Positions 23,212-31,322 of a stretch of DNA of 49,805 nt are shown piece by piece. Source of the DNA: an uncultured Selenomonadales bacterium (GTDB lineage Bacteria; Bacillota; Negativicutes; Selenomonadales; Selenomonadaceae); NCBI GenBank assembly GCA_937877655.1, contig CALFJC010000154.1:1-49805 (forward strand), in the 5' to 3' direction. A program made the translations under genes and the position numbers. Within the stretch, counting starts at the first letter, position 1, and each line of letters starts with the position of its first letter. The notes beneath the pieces are model-generated. The model saw nothing but the letters and a program-made list of their open reading frames with translations, was not told the DNA's origin and did not search any database.

Positions 23212-24204
23212 TTAAAATGCGCCCGTCTTGATGTGCGGAACATAGGGAGCCTCCAGCGCGGAAATTTCTTCGGGAGAAATTTTTACGTCGAGTGCCGCGA
23301 CTGCCTCTTCAATGTGACGGACGGAAGTTGTTCCGACAATCGGCGCGGTTATGAAAGGTTTAGACAGCATCCAAGCCAACGCTTCCTGCGCCATTGACCG
23401 CCCGTTTTCTTTCGCAACTTTTTCGAGATTGTCGACAACGATTTTATCAACCGCGTCCGTTTTGCTCCAAACCATCGGCGAAACTTCATCAATCGAGTTG
23501 CGAGCCGTCTTCGTTCCCCAAGGATGGGCGCAACGTCCGCCCGCCAACGGACTCCAAGGAACAACCGCTATTTTTCTGTCCATGCACAACGGGAAAATTT
23601 CTCGTTCTTCTTCGCGATAAATCAAATTGTATTGCGGCTGAAGCGAAACAAATTTTGTCCAACCGTGACGCTCGGCGATATTTTGAAGGCGTTCGAGTTG
23701 CCAAGCAAAAATTGTCGACGCGCCGATATAACGCGCCTTGCCGCTCTTAACCACGTCGTGCAAAGCCTCCATAATTTCTTCCGGCGGCGTATTCGGATCA
23801 AGGCGATGAATTTGATAAACATCAACGTAATCAAGTTGCAAGCGTTTCAAACTGTGATCAATCTCCGCCATGATATTTTTGCGCGACAAGCCGCCGCCGT
23901 TCGGACGACCGGGACGCATTTCAAAATTAACTTTCGTAGCAACAACAATTTCATCACGATTAAGCCCGAAGTCTTTAATGTAACGCCCCGTAATTTCTTC
24001 GCTCGTGCCCATTTGATAAACGTTTGCCGTGTCGAAATAATTAATGCCGAGTTCAATCGCACGCTTGAAAATTTCCTTGCCGTCCTCGTAAGTTTTCGCC
24101 CAAGGAAAAACGCCGTTTTCTTTGCCGGGCTTGCCGAAACTCATCATGCCCAGACAAATGCGCGAAACATCCATTCCCGTGTTGCCGAATTTTACATACT
24201 GCAT
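23212..24204 (-). CDS. aldo/keto reductase
   Basis: 330 residues, ATG after GGGAGG. NADPH-dependent carbonyl reductase fold: catalytic Asp and Tyr in FDTANVY, Lys in ATKVNF, His in YQIHRLD, then YIGASTIFAWQ, PQYNLI and VPWSPLAGG in the cofactor-binding half. It belongs to the Kv-beta/YghZ-like group by length. First gene of the LysR-linked run with its own promoter and a palindrome at 24213-24257. Confidence 0.94.
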   Translation of the reverse strand: MQYVKFGNTGMDVSRICLGMMSFGKPGKENGVFPWAKTYEDGKEIFKRAIELGINYFDTANVYQMGTSEEITGRYIKDFGLNRDEIVVATKVNFEMRPGRPNGGGLSRKNIMAEIDHSLKRLQLDYVDVYQIHRLDPNTPPEEIMEALHDVVKSGKARYIGASTIFAWQLERLQNIAERHGWTKFVSLQPQYNLIYREEEREIFPLCMDRKIAVVPWSPLAGGRCAHPWGTKTARNSIDEVSPMVWSKTDAVDKIVVDNLEKVAKENGRSMAQEALAWMLSKPFITAPIVGTTSVRHIEEAVAALDVKISPEEISALEAPYVPHIKTGAF

Positions 24205-24212
24205 AAAAAAAC

Positions 24213-24265
24213 CTCCCGCAAAAATTTTTCATACCGATTATAAAAAGTTTGCGGGAGTGTTTCAA
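24213..24265 (-). promoter_or_regulatory. promoter and palindrome upstream of the aldo/keto reductase
   Basis: Minus-strand TTGAAA (24260-24265), 17 bp, TATAAT (24237-24242). A 10-bp inverted repeat, CTCCCGCAAA and TTTGCGGGAG (24213-24222 and 24248-24257), brackets the -10, and its downstream arm includes the ribosome site. It could be an operator, perhaps for the operon's LysR. Confidence 0.65.
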
Positions 24266-24301
24266 TTCTTTTTTTACTTCGCGCCGATAAGTTTTTCTAA
24301 T

Positions 24302-25741
24302 TTATTTTCCGCGCAGATTTTCCAACGCCGAGTTTAAACGTTCGAGCGAAATTTTTTTGCCGAGCAGATATAAAATTTCCGTGACGCCGCCCGGTGTAAC
24401 TTTTTGCATTGAAAGCGCAATTCTCAATGGCCACATAATCGTTCCGACTTTCAAGCCCGACTCCGCAACCTGCGCGGAAATTTTTTCGTTGAGAGTTTCA
24501 AGCGTCCAATCGTCAACCTGCTCCAAAATTTTTATCGTGGCAGAAATTATTTCCGCCGATTTTTCGGGCGTAACTTTGTTTCTTTTGTTCGTGAAAAGTT
24601 CTTTGTCGAAGGGCGGCAAATTTTTCAGGAAGGAAATCATGGCGGGAATTTCGGAAAGTTTTGCAACGCGAGTTTTCAGCAGACTTGCAAGGAAAATTTT
24701 TTTCGGCGTGTCGAAGTCGACAAAATATTTCTCGGCAACTTCGGAAAATTTTTCGTCACTCATTGCCTTGAAATATTCGCCGTTCATCCAATCGAGTTTG
24801 GCATAATCGAACACGGCGGGCGATTTACTCAAGCCGTCAATCGAAAAACTTTTAATCAGCTCGTCCATCGAAAAAATTTCTTGGCAAGAATTTTTCGGGC
24901 TCCAACCCAAAAGTGCAACATAATTCGTAATTGCTTCGGGCAGATAACCCGCATTAATCAAATCGTTGAAACCGGTTGCGCCGTGCCGCTTGCTGAGCTT
25001 TGAAATTTTTCCGTCCGCATCTTTTCCCATAACCGGCGCAAGATGAATGAAAGTCGGCATTTCCCAACCGAAAAATTCATAAAGCAAAACATGTTTCGGC
25101 GTCGAAGTGATAAACTCGGTGCCTCTGATTATGTGCGAAACTTCCATCAAATGATCGTCGACAACATTTGCGAAATTGTATGTCGGCATGCCGTCGCTTT
25201 TCAACAAAACTTGATCTTCAAGTTCGGAATTGGCGATTGTAATATTTCCGTGCAAAACGTCAAAAAAAGTTGTCTCGCCCGCAAGCGGCATTTTTTGTCT
25301 GATGACATACGGCTTGCCTTCCGAAAGATTTTTTTCGACTTCGGCGGGAGACAAATCTCGACAATGACGATTGTAGCCGCCGAATTTATTTTCTTCGGAA
25401 GAATTTTCTCCCGCGCAGAAACAACGATAAGCATGTCCGCTTTCAATCAACTGCTCGGCATATTTTTTGTAAATGTCCATGCGCTCGCTCTGAACGTAAG
25501 GCGCAAAATTTCCGCCGTGATGCGGTCCCTCATCGGGAATAATTTTTGCGGCGGCAAGAGTTTTCTCGATAAACTCGACGGCGTCGGCAACGAAGCGGGC
25601 GCGGTCGGTGTCTTCAATTCTCAAAATAAAATCTCCGCCCTGTGACTTCGCAAAAAGATAAGCGTAAAGAGCCGTCCGCAAATTTCCAATGTGCATGTAA
25701 CCCGTCGGGCTCGGCGCAAAACGTGTACGAATTCTTTTCAA
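24302..25741 (-). CDS. gltX: glutamyl-tRNA synthetase
   Basis: Charges tRNA-Glu (class I synthetase). 479 residues, normal for the bacterial enzyme; ATG after GGAGGAG. Signature FAPSPTGYMHIGNLRTALY with the HIGH-type MHIGN at 16-20, RIEDTDRAR, and the KMSKS-type KLSKRHG near residue 246. All domains including the C-terminal anticodon-binding part are present. No terminator was seen before the aldo/keto reductase promoter, so read-through into that run is possible. Confidence 0.97.
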   Translation of the reverse strand: MKRIRTRFAPSPTGYMHIGNLRTALYAYLFAKSQGGDFILRIEDTDRARFVADAVEFIEKTLAAAKIIPDEGPHHGGNFAPYVQSERMDIYKKYAEQLIESGHAYRCFCAGENSSEENKFGGYNRHCRDLSPAEVEKNLSEGKPYVIRQKMPLAGETTFFDVLHGNITIANSELEDQVLLKSDGMPTYNFANVVDDHLMEVSHIIRGTEFITSTPKHVLLYEFFGWEMPTFIHLAPVMGKDADGKISKLSKRHGATGFNDLINAGYLPEAITNYVALLGWSPKNSCQEIFSMDELIKSFSIDGLSKSPAVFDYAKLDWMNGEYFKAMSDEKFSEVAEKYFVDFDTPKKIFLASLLKTRVAKLSEIPAMISFLKNLPPFDKELFTNKRNKVTPEKSAEIISATIKILEQVDDWTLETLNEKISAQVAESGLKVGTIMWPLRIALSMQKVTPGGVTEILYLLGKKISLERLNSALENLRGK

Positions 25742-25768
25742 AATATCTCCTCCAAAATTTTTTCGATT

Positions 25769-25797
25769 ATTATAGCCGCGCCGTCAACCGCTTGCAA
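25769..25797 (-). promoter_or_regulatory. promoter of gltX
   Basis: Minus-strand TTGCAA (25792-25797), 17 bp, TATAAT (25769-25774). Confidence 0.6.
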
Positions 25798-25903
25798 ATT
25801 TATTATCAAAAATGTATCATGCCTTGTAAACGTGTGCTATAATATCTGCGATTGTATGGCGTCGAAAAATTTTTTACCGACAATACGGCGTGAAAGTTCC
25901 GTG

Positions 25904-26254
25904 TTTTAGTTATGGAGATATTATAATGAGAAAAAATTTTAGTGAGAGGTGACGAATAATTTTCGGGGACAGACCCGGCGTAAAAGGCAGTTCAAACTCT
26001 ACCCGGACGACCAGTAAAACAGCTGTAGCAGCGACCGAGCCTTTCGACCCCTGTCGCCCGCCACAACGCCAAGAGGAAGGAGCACGCGGTAACAGCGGCA
26101 CTTCAGCGTAGGACAGACAGACCAAAAAAAGAAAAGTTCGTAAGGACACAGGGCGGGGCATCGTCCTGCGCAGGAGACCTTGTCAGACTTCGCCTTCATT
26201 AGAAGCATAGGTTGTTGATAACGCAATCCCCGCATCCGTGGGGAGTATGTCAAG
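25904..26254 (+). mobile_element. non-autonomous IS605-like element without a protein gene
   Basis: Its left end TTTTAGTTAT (25904-25913) is identical to that of the TnpB element (36690-36699). Its last 85 bp match the right end of that element, from GCAGGAGAC to GGGGAGTATGTCAAG. The 350 bp between hold no credible ORF and are GC-richer than the surroundings. An extended -10 (TGC-TATAAT, 25835-25843) lies just upstream and another TATAAT (25922-25927) inside the left end. It is inserted directly before the lysR at 26271. Confidence 0.6.
25926..26254 (+). ncRNA. putative omega/guide-RNA-like structured RNA
   Basis: The 3' part can fold like the TnpB right end: CTTCGCCTTCATTAGAAG, GTTGTTGATAAC and CCCCGCATCCGTGGGG replace the differently sequenced hairpins CTT...AAG, TGTTG...CAGCA and CCC...GGG at 37871-37922, so pairing is kept while bases change. 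The 5' part contains GAGGAAGGAGCACGCGG and GTAACAGC, reminiscent of the IscB-associated HEARO RNA core, but I cannot confirm that. If it works as in IS605 systems, the bases after 26254 would be its guide. Confidence 0.45.
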
Positions 26255-26270
26255 GAGATGATTTGACAAG

Positions 26271-27176
26271 ATGGGACAAACTATCGGCATAAAAGACATG
26301 CGAGCATTTTTTGCCATCGTTGAGGAAGGAAATATCAGTCACGCGGCGCAAAGGCTTGGAATTGCTCAACCCGCGCTCAGTCGTCAGATGAAACACCTCG
26401 AAGAAAATTTGCACGTGAAACTTTTTGAACGCGGCTCTCGGCGAATAAGACTCACCGAAGCGGGACAACTGCTTTACGGGCGCGTTGAAAGTATTTTGGG
26501 CATGGTCGACGGCACTGTTCGCGAAATAAAAGAGATCGGCAACGGCTCAAAGGGCGTTATCAGAATCGGGACAATCACAACTTCCGGCGCGATGATTCTG
26601 CCCGATTTAATCGCCGAATTTCGCAAAACTTATCCCGACGTGACTTTTGAAATTTGGGAGGCGGAAGGCGCAAGGATTATTGAACTTTTGGACAGCCGCT
26701 TAATTGAAATTGCGATAACGCGGACGCAAGTCGACAATCTCGCCTATGAACTTCTCGTCCTGCCCAATGAACCGCTCGTAATGGTTATGAACTCGAAAAA
26801 TATTTGCGGCGCGGAAAAAGAGACAATCAGACTTGAAGAACTGAAAGATCAGCAACTGATAATTCCTTTGCGTTGGAAAACAAATTTCATTGCCGCCTGC
26901 CAAAAACTCGACTTTGAACCGAATATTATTTGCGTCTCGGACAGCATTGTTCAAGATTTGCTTATGGTAAAAAATAATCTCGGCGCGGCGATGATTCCGA
27001 TTTCAAGCAAAAAACTTTTGACGGACGGAGATTTAATTTACAAGCGAATTGTTGAACCGGAAATGACGACACACACGGTTGTGGCGTGGCGCAAGAATCA
27101 AACGCTGTCGACGGCTTGCAGAAATTTCATTGAGCTTTTTGAAAAAATTTTTGTACAGGGGGAAATTTCGGGATGA
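26271..27176 (+). CDS. LysR family transcriptional regulator
   Basis: 301 residues. Winged-helix block NISHAAQRLGIAQPALSRQM, then LFERGSRRIRLTEAGQ, and a typical effector domain. Its ATG lies 13 bp after AAGGAG, a long spacing, and only 16 bp after the end of the inserted element, so its native leader has been replaced. Its stop overlaps the start of the flavin reductase gene by ATGA, so the two are co-expressed and the regulator probably controls that pair. Confidence 0.93.
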   Translation: MGQTIGIKDMRAFFAIVEEGNISHAAQRLGIAQPALSRQMKHLEENLHVKLFERGSRRIRLTEAGQLLYGRVESILGMVDGTVREIKEIGNGSKGVIRIGTITTSGAMILPDLIAEFRKTYPDVTFEIWEAEGARIIELLDSRLIEIAITRTQVDNLAYELLVLPNEPLVMVMNSKNICGAEKETIRLEELKDQQLIIPLRWKTNFIAACQKLDFEPNIICVSDSIVQDLLMVKNNLGAAMIPISSKKLLTDGDLIYKRIVEPEMTTHTVVAWRKNQTLSTACRNFIELFEKIFVQGEISG

Positions 27177-27703
27177 AAAAGGAAATTAATCCTTTCGATT
27201 ATGCGGGCGATATTTTGAAGGCGTTGCCGAAGGGAATTCTTTTGACGAGCGAGGCTGAAGATTGCGTCAACGCAATGACAATCGGCTGGGGCACGCTCGG
27301 CATTGAATGGGGCGTTCCGATTTTTGCGGCTTATGTTCGCACGAGCCGTTTTACTTACGAACTTATGGAGCGCACGGGCGAATTTACGATTTGCGTTCCT
27401 TACGGCGAAAAATTTTCAAAGGAAGTTACAAAGGCGGTCGGAATTTGCGGGAGCAGGTCGGGGCGTGACGTTGACAAGCTGGCGAAGGCGGGAGTTCATT
27501 TGGTTGAGTCTGAAATTGTTCGCCCGCCCGCGATTAAAGAATTGCCTTTAACTTTGGAATGCCGAGTTGTCTTCAGCCAACTGCAACCGATAAAAGACAT
27601 TTCTTATCGGTTCGGAAAATTTTATCCCGAAGTCGGCGAACACTCGGCTCCGCACGTCGCTTATTACGGAGAAATTTTGAAGTCCTACATTATCGAAGAA
27701 TAA
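27173..27703 (+). CDS. flavin reductase-like FMN-binding protein
   Basis: 176 residues, start overlapping the lysR stop. The split beta-barrel flavin reductase domain is seen in LPKGILLTSEAED, NAMTIGWGTLGIEWG, YVRTSRFTYELM and EFTICVPYGEKF. Members bind FMN and act as NAD(P)H:flavin reductases or small-molecule reductases. The C-terminus ends HVAYYGEILKSYII, as in family members from gut anaerobes. Terminated by the hairpin at 27723. Confidence 0.88.
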   Translation: MKKEINPFDYAGDILKALPKGILLTSEAEDCVNAMTIGWGTLGIEWGVPIFAAYVRTSRFTYELMERTGEFTICVPYGEKFSKEVTKAVGICGSRSGRDVDKLAKAGVHLVESEIVRPPAIKELPLTLECRVVFSQLQPIKDISYRFGKFYPEVGEHSAPHVAYYGEILKSYIIEE

Positions 27704-27722
27704 AATATTTTTTCCAAAGAAA

Positions 27723-27757
27723 AAATCCCGCTGAGCTTTTCGGCGGGAAATTTTTTT
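27723..27757 (+). terminator. rho-independent terminator of the lysR/flavin reductase pair
   Basis: TCCCGC (27726-27731) and GCGGGA (27743-27748), then AAATTTTTTT. Confidence 0.8.
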
Positions 27758-27890
27758 CGCGCAAAATTTTTTCAAGCCGAGCAGTTTTTTTCAGAGGAAA
27801 CGGTAAAGATTTTTTTCCGATTGACAAAATTTTTCCGCGCAGAATTTTTTGCGATGACGCCGTGAGCTTAAGAATGAAAATTTTGGTAAA

Positions 27891-27921
27891 AAAAATTCCG
27901 CCGAGTTTTTCGACGGAAAAT
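27891..27921 (-). terminator. rho-independent terminator of ubiD
   Basis: On the minus strand TTCCGTCGA and TCGGCGGAA pair around AAAAAC and are followed by eight T. Confidence 0.88.
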
Positions 27922-27925
27922 TTTT

Positions 27926-29380
27926 TTATAATCCTAACGAGTTCCAAATTAAATCTATTCGCGATTTAACGTCGGGCGACATTTCAATTTCATCGGGCCA
28001 TTCGCGGGCGTGTCCTTCTTCCGCCCAAGTTTTTGTCGCGTCAATGCCGAGCTTTGCTCCCCACTTTGCAAAAGGCGAAGAGTGATCCAAAACGTCCAAA
28101 GGTCCGTGAACAATTTCCAAATCGTGTTCGGCGTCAATGTTGTTAAAAACGCGCCAAGCAACTTCGCTCAAATCCTGAACATTAACATGCGAATCAACGA
28201 CGATAATCATTTTAACATTCATCATTTGCCCCAAGCCCCACAGCGCGTGCATAACTTTTCTTGCGTGCATTGGGAAACTTTTTTTTATGGAGACAATCAC
28301 GCAGTCATGAAAAACGCCTTCGAGCGGCATGTTAATATCGATAATTTCCGGCAAAAGTTGTTGCAGGAGCGGCAGGAAAATTCTTTCGGTTGCCTTCGCC
28401 ATGTAACAATCTTCCATTGGCGGCTTGCCGACAACTGTCGCAAAATAAATCGGATTTTTTCTGTGCGTAATGCAAGTGACATGAAAAACGGGATAATCGT
28501 CTGCCAAAGAATAATAGCCCGTGTGATCTCCGAAAGGTCCTTCGCGGCGGAGTTCGTCTGTCGAAACGTAACCTTCCAAAATAATTTCTGCGGTCGCGGG
28601 AACTTCAATGTCAACGGTTTTGCACTTTGTGAGTTCGACAGATTTTTTTCTTAGAAAGCCTGCGAAAACCATTTCATCAACGTCGCGGGGCAAGGGAGCA
28701 GTTGCGGCGTAGGTGACGACGGGATCTGTTCCGATTGCAACCGCCGCTTCGATTTTATTTTCGCCCAAAGTTTTTGCGTCACGAAAATTTTCCGCGCCGT
28801 TTTTATGAATATGCCAATGCATTCCCGTTGTCCGCGAATCATATTTTTGCAGGCGATACATGCCGACATTGCGCTTGCCGGTTTTGGGATTTTTGGTAAA
28901 GACAAGCGGCAAAGTTATAAATGCTCCGCCGTCTTTAGGCCAACATTTCAGAATGGGAATTTTATCGAGCGAAGGATTAACCTCAACAACTTCTTGGCAA
29001 GGAGCATTCTTGACGTATTTTGGAAAATTAATTGCCTTGTGCGCGGTTGAGACGATTGAAAAAATGTTGGAGCGATTTTTGAACGACAGGTAAGGCAACT
29101 TCATAATTTCGCGAATATCGTCCGCCGCGTCATCCAATTTCTCAACGCCGAGTGCAAGAGCCATTCGCTCATAACTTCCAAAAGCATTCATCAAAACGGG
29201 CATATCGTAGCCGCGAACATTTTCAAACAGCAAAGCGACGTTGCGGCTGTCTTTGAACTTAGAAACGCGGTCGGTTATCTCGGTTATCTCAAGCTCTGCG
29301 TCGACGGGAACTTTTATTCGCTTGAGTAAATTTCTTTTCTCCAGCTCGTCAATGAATTCTCGCAAATCTTTATAAGCCAA
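27926..29380 (-). CDS. ubiD: UbiD family prenylated-FMN decarboxylase
   Basis: Non-oxidative decarboxylase of aromatic or unsaturated acids, in anaerobes often in menaquinone synthesis or phenolic acid turnover. 484 residues from a TTG eight bases after AAGGAG. Prenyl-FMN and metal-binding block GMYRLQKYDSRTTGMHWHIH, and the catalytic acidic block RREGPFGDHTGYYS, are intact; ATAPLPRDVDEMVFAGFL and the C-terminal DVLDHSSPFAKWGAKLGIDAT (in two pieces) are also typical. No UbiX flavin prenyltransferase is in the window. Which acid it uses is not visible. Confidence 0.93.
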   Translation of the reverse strand: MAYKDLREFIDELEKRNLLKRIKVPVDAELEITEITDRVSKFKDSRNVALLFENVRGYDMPVLMNAFGSYERMALALGVEKLDDAADDIREIMKLPYLSFKNRSNIFSIVSTAHKAINFPKYVKNAPCQEVVEVNPSLDKIPILKCWPKDGGAFITLPLVFTKNPKTGKRNVGMYRLQKYDSRTTGMHWHIHKNGAENFRDAKTLGENKIEAAVAIGTDPVVTYAATAPLPRDVDEMVFAGFLRKKSVELTKCKTVDIEVPATAEIILEGYVSTDELRREGPFGDHTGYYSLADDYPVFHVTCITHRKNPIYFATVVGKPPMEDCYMAKATERIFLPLLQQLLPEIIDINMPLEGVFHDCVIVSIKKSFPMHARKVMHALWGLGQMMNVKMIIVVDSHVNVQDLSEVAWRVFNNIDAEHDLEIVHGPLDVLDHSSPFAKWGAKLGIDATKTWAEEGHAREWPDEIEMSPDVKSRIDLIWNSLGL

Positions 29381-29424
29381 TGAATCATCTCCTTTATTTT
29401 TCGTTTGATAATCTCCGCCGATTT

Positions 29425-29619
29425 ATGATAAAAATTTTGAGCCACCAAAATCACGTGCCTTCGCAGATTGTCGACATTGACTTGAAAGATTATCCCGAAG
29501 GATCATTTGTCTCTTATGTTTGCTTCGACAAAAAAAATATGACGCCGAAAATCATTCCGTCAAGACAGCAGCAGGTTAAAAAATTTTTATTCCTTGTCCG
29601 CCGCGCAGGCGGATTTTTT
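29425..29619 (+). other. possible remnant of an unidentified gene
   Basis: Between divergent ubiD and the tatC tail, a plus-strand frame from ATG 29425 reads plausible protein (VPSQIVDIDLKDYPEGS, then FVSYVCFDKKNMTPKI) up to a terminator hairpin, but has no ribosome site and no stop before the hairpin. Probably a decayed gene end. Nothing else is seen in this 240-bp gap. Confidence 0.25.
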
Positions 29620-29628
29620 TTATCTCCG
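29596..29628. terminator. terminator hairpin at the tatC 3' end
   Basis: TCCGCC, loop of five or six, GGCGGA, with T run on the plus strand and a weaker T-rich tail on the minus strand. The loop contains the octamer CCGCGCAG. Confidence 0.7.
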
Positions 29629-30363
29629 CAAAACATATTTCACGACAAGATAACCGACTTCATAAAGCAAAATCACGGGGATTGCAACGGCAACTTGAGT
29701 AAAAACGTCGGGCGAAGTGACAAGTGCTCCGATGACGAACGAAAAGAAAAGTACATAGCGGCGATATTTGCCCAGCCATTCGCTCGTTAAAATTCCCAGC
29801 TTGCCCAAAACAATTATCACAAGCGGCAACTCGAAGACGAAGCCGAACGGCAACACAAACATTATCACGAAGTCGAAATAATTTCCGAAGGAGAACATGA
29901 CTTGCAGATTTTCCGATTCTTCGCCGAAGCCCATGAAAAATTTCAGCGCGGTCGGCATGATAAGGAAAAACGAAAACGCCATTCCAACGAAAAATAAAAT
30001 CACGGACGCAGGCACCAAGACTCCCAAAACTGCGCGTTCGCCTCTCGTCATGGCGGGCAGGAAAAATTTCCACGCATGATAAAAAATTACCGGCAGGGCA
30101 ATTAAAAAACCTGCCGTAATGTCGATTTTGAGATAAGTAAAAAATGCCTCGCCCGGTTTCATGTAATAAAGTTTTCCGACGGGCTGAACCATCCAATTTG
30201 TAATTTCATCAAGGAAAAACCATGCGATACAACTTCCGACGGCGACGCTGAGCAACGATTTGATTATTCGCGAACGAAGTTCTTCCAAGTGCGCCGTCAA
30301 AGACATTGTGCCGTCATCTTCGGACGGAACTTCCTGCGCGGAATTTTTATCGGGCTCGCTCAT
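29620..30363 (-). CDS. tatC: Sec-independent protein translocase TatC
   Basis: Membrane receptor for twin-arginine signal peptides. 247 residues with six membrane helices. Family blocks HLEELRSRII (N-terminal, binds the twin-arginine motif), PGEAFFTYLKIDITAGF and FGFVFELPLVI are intact. The N-terminal 20 residues before the first block are acidic and polar. Start overlaps the tatA stop by 4 nt, so tatA-tatC form an operon. No tatB is present, as in many Gram-positive minimal Tat systems. Confidence 0.96.
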   Translation of the reverse strand: MSEPDKNSAQEVPSEDDGTMSLTAHLEELRSRIIKSLLSVAVGSCIAWFFLDEITNWMVQPVGKLYYMKPGEAFFTYLKIDITAGFLIALPVIFYHAWKFFLPAMTRGERAVLGVLVPASVILFFVGMAFSFFLIMPTALKFFMGFGEESENLQVMFSFGNYFDFVIMFVLPFGFVFELPLVIIVLGKLGILTSEWLGKYRRYVLFFSFVIGALVTSPDVFTQVAVAIPVILLYEVGYLVVKYVLRR

Positions 30364-30551
30364 TTCTTCTCCGCGTCAAGTTTTTTCTGCTCGGTCACGT
30401 CTTCAGATTTAGAATCATCAGAATTCGCCTGCTTAAATTCCTTGATGCTCTGTCCGAGTGCTCTTCCGACGCCCGGCAATTTTCCCGGTCCGAAGACGAC
30501 CAAGCCGATAATCAAAATTAAAACCAATTCGGGAACTCCGATTCCAAACAT
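30360..30551 (-). CDS. tatA: Sec-independent protein translocase TatA
   Basis: 63 residues from the ATG at 30549-30551, ten bases after GGAGAG; the frame is open further upstream without a better start. One N-terminal helix (GVPELVLILIIGLVVFGPGK), the hinge FGPGKLPGVGRALG and an amphipathic helix ending in a charged Lys/Asp/Glu tail are the TatA plan. It forms the translocation pore with TatC. Confidence 0.95.
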   Translation of the reverse strand: MFGIGVPELVLILIIGLVVFGPGKLPGVGRALGQSIKEFKQANSDDSKSEDVTEQKKLDAEKK

Positions 30552-30579
30552 GTTAATCACTCTCCAAAAATTTTTTACG

Positions 30580-30608
30580 ATTATAGCAGGAAAAAGAATT
30601 GGCGACAA
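30580..30608 (-). promoter_or_regulatory. promoter of tatA-tatC
   Basis: Minus-strand TTGTCG (30603-30608), 17 bp ending TGC, TATAAT (30580-30585), an extended -10. Confidence 0.6.
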
Positions 30609-30649
30609 GGGATTAGGGATTAAGAAAAATTTTTTAAGGAGAGATTTTT

Positions 30650-31078
30650 ATGAAGCTGTGGTTAATTTATGCGTTGCTGTCGGCAATCTGCGCGGCGTTC
30701 GTTTCGATTTTCGGCAAGCTCGGCTTAACGGGCGCGGATACCACGGCGGCAACGGCAATTCGCGCAGTCATTATGGCGATATTTTTAATCGGCGTCGTCT
30801 TCGTGCAGGGAAATTTTTCAGGCACACAGGAAATTTTTGGAGACAAGAAAAATTTTTTGTTCCTTGCGTTGAGCGGAATAGCGGGAGCATGTTCATGGCT
30901 TTTTTACTTCCTTGCACTTAAGCACGGAAAAATTTCGCAGGTCGCACCCGTCGATAAATTAAGCGTCGTGTTTGCTGTCGTGTTGGCAGTTTTAATTCTC
31001 GACGAAAAAATTTCTGCGATTCAACTCTTGGCAATAATTTTAATCGCGGCGGGTGGTTTGTTGCTTACGATTTTCTAA
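30650..31078 (+). CDS. half-size EamA family transporter
   Basis: 142 residues, one EamA (DMT) unit with five membrane helices, half the usual ten-helix length; half-size members work as dimers. ATG after AAGGAGAG. Blocks are FVSIFGKLGLTGADTTAATA, YFLALKHGKISQVAPVDKLS and LIAAGGLLLTIF. Substrate unknown. Its last 50 codons are repeated downstream. Confidence 0.88.
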   Translation: MKLWLIYALLSAICAAFVSIFGKLGLTGADTTAATAIRAVIMAIFLIGVVFVQGNFSGTQEIFGDKKNFLFLALSGIAGACSWLFYFLALKHGKISQVAPVDKLSVVFAVVLAVLILDEKISAIQLLAIILIAAGGLLLTIF

Positions 31079-31104
31079 GCGTAAATCAATTTTTTATCGG
31101 CGTC

Positions 31105-31256
31105 GAAAAATTTCGCAAGTCGCGCCTGTCGACAAATTAAGTGTCGTTTTCGCTGTCGTGTTTGCAGTTTTAATTTTTGAAGAAAAAATTTCCGCTATTC
31201 AACTCTTGGCAATAATTTTAATCGCGGCGGGCGGCTTGTTGCTTGCGATTTTTTGA
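31105..31256 (+). pseudogene. tandem copy of the EamA gene 3' end
   Basis: 152 bp that repeat 30927-31078 with a unit offset of 178 bp. The copied protein KISQVAPVDKLSVVFAVV and so on to LLLAIF-stop is intact but has no start or ribosome site and a shifted frame relative to the gene. Third-position differences predominate, so the copy was under protein-level selection, or was converted, after duplication. Confidence 0.88.
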
Positions 31257-31322
31257 GTGTCAATCACTTTTCGCTTTTCAGTTGCCACTTTTTTTGTTAT
31301 CATTGCGGCGGAGGTGTTCGGA

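Noticed and set aside
25910..26253. Minus-strand and plus-strand frames within the RNA-like element
   Set aside because: Composition is odd (Arg/Ser/Pro-rich), frames are interrupted and the conserved features are RNA hairpins, not codons.
29380..29790. 136-residue plus-strand frame across the ubiD/tatC gap
   Set aside because: It runs through a terminator hairpin and into tatC antisense; only the 29425-29619 part looks protein-like and is listed as a possible remnant.
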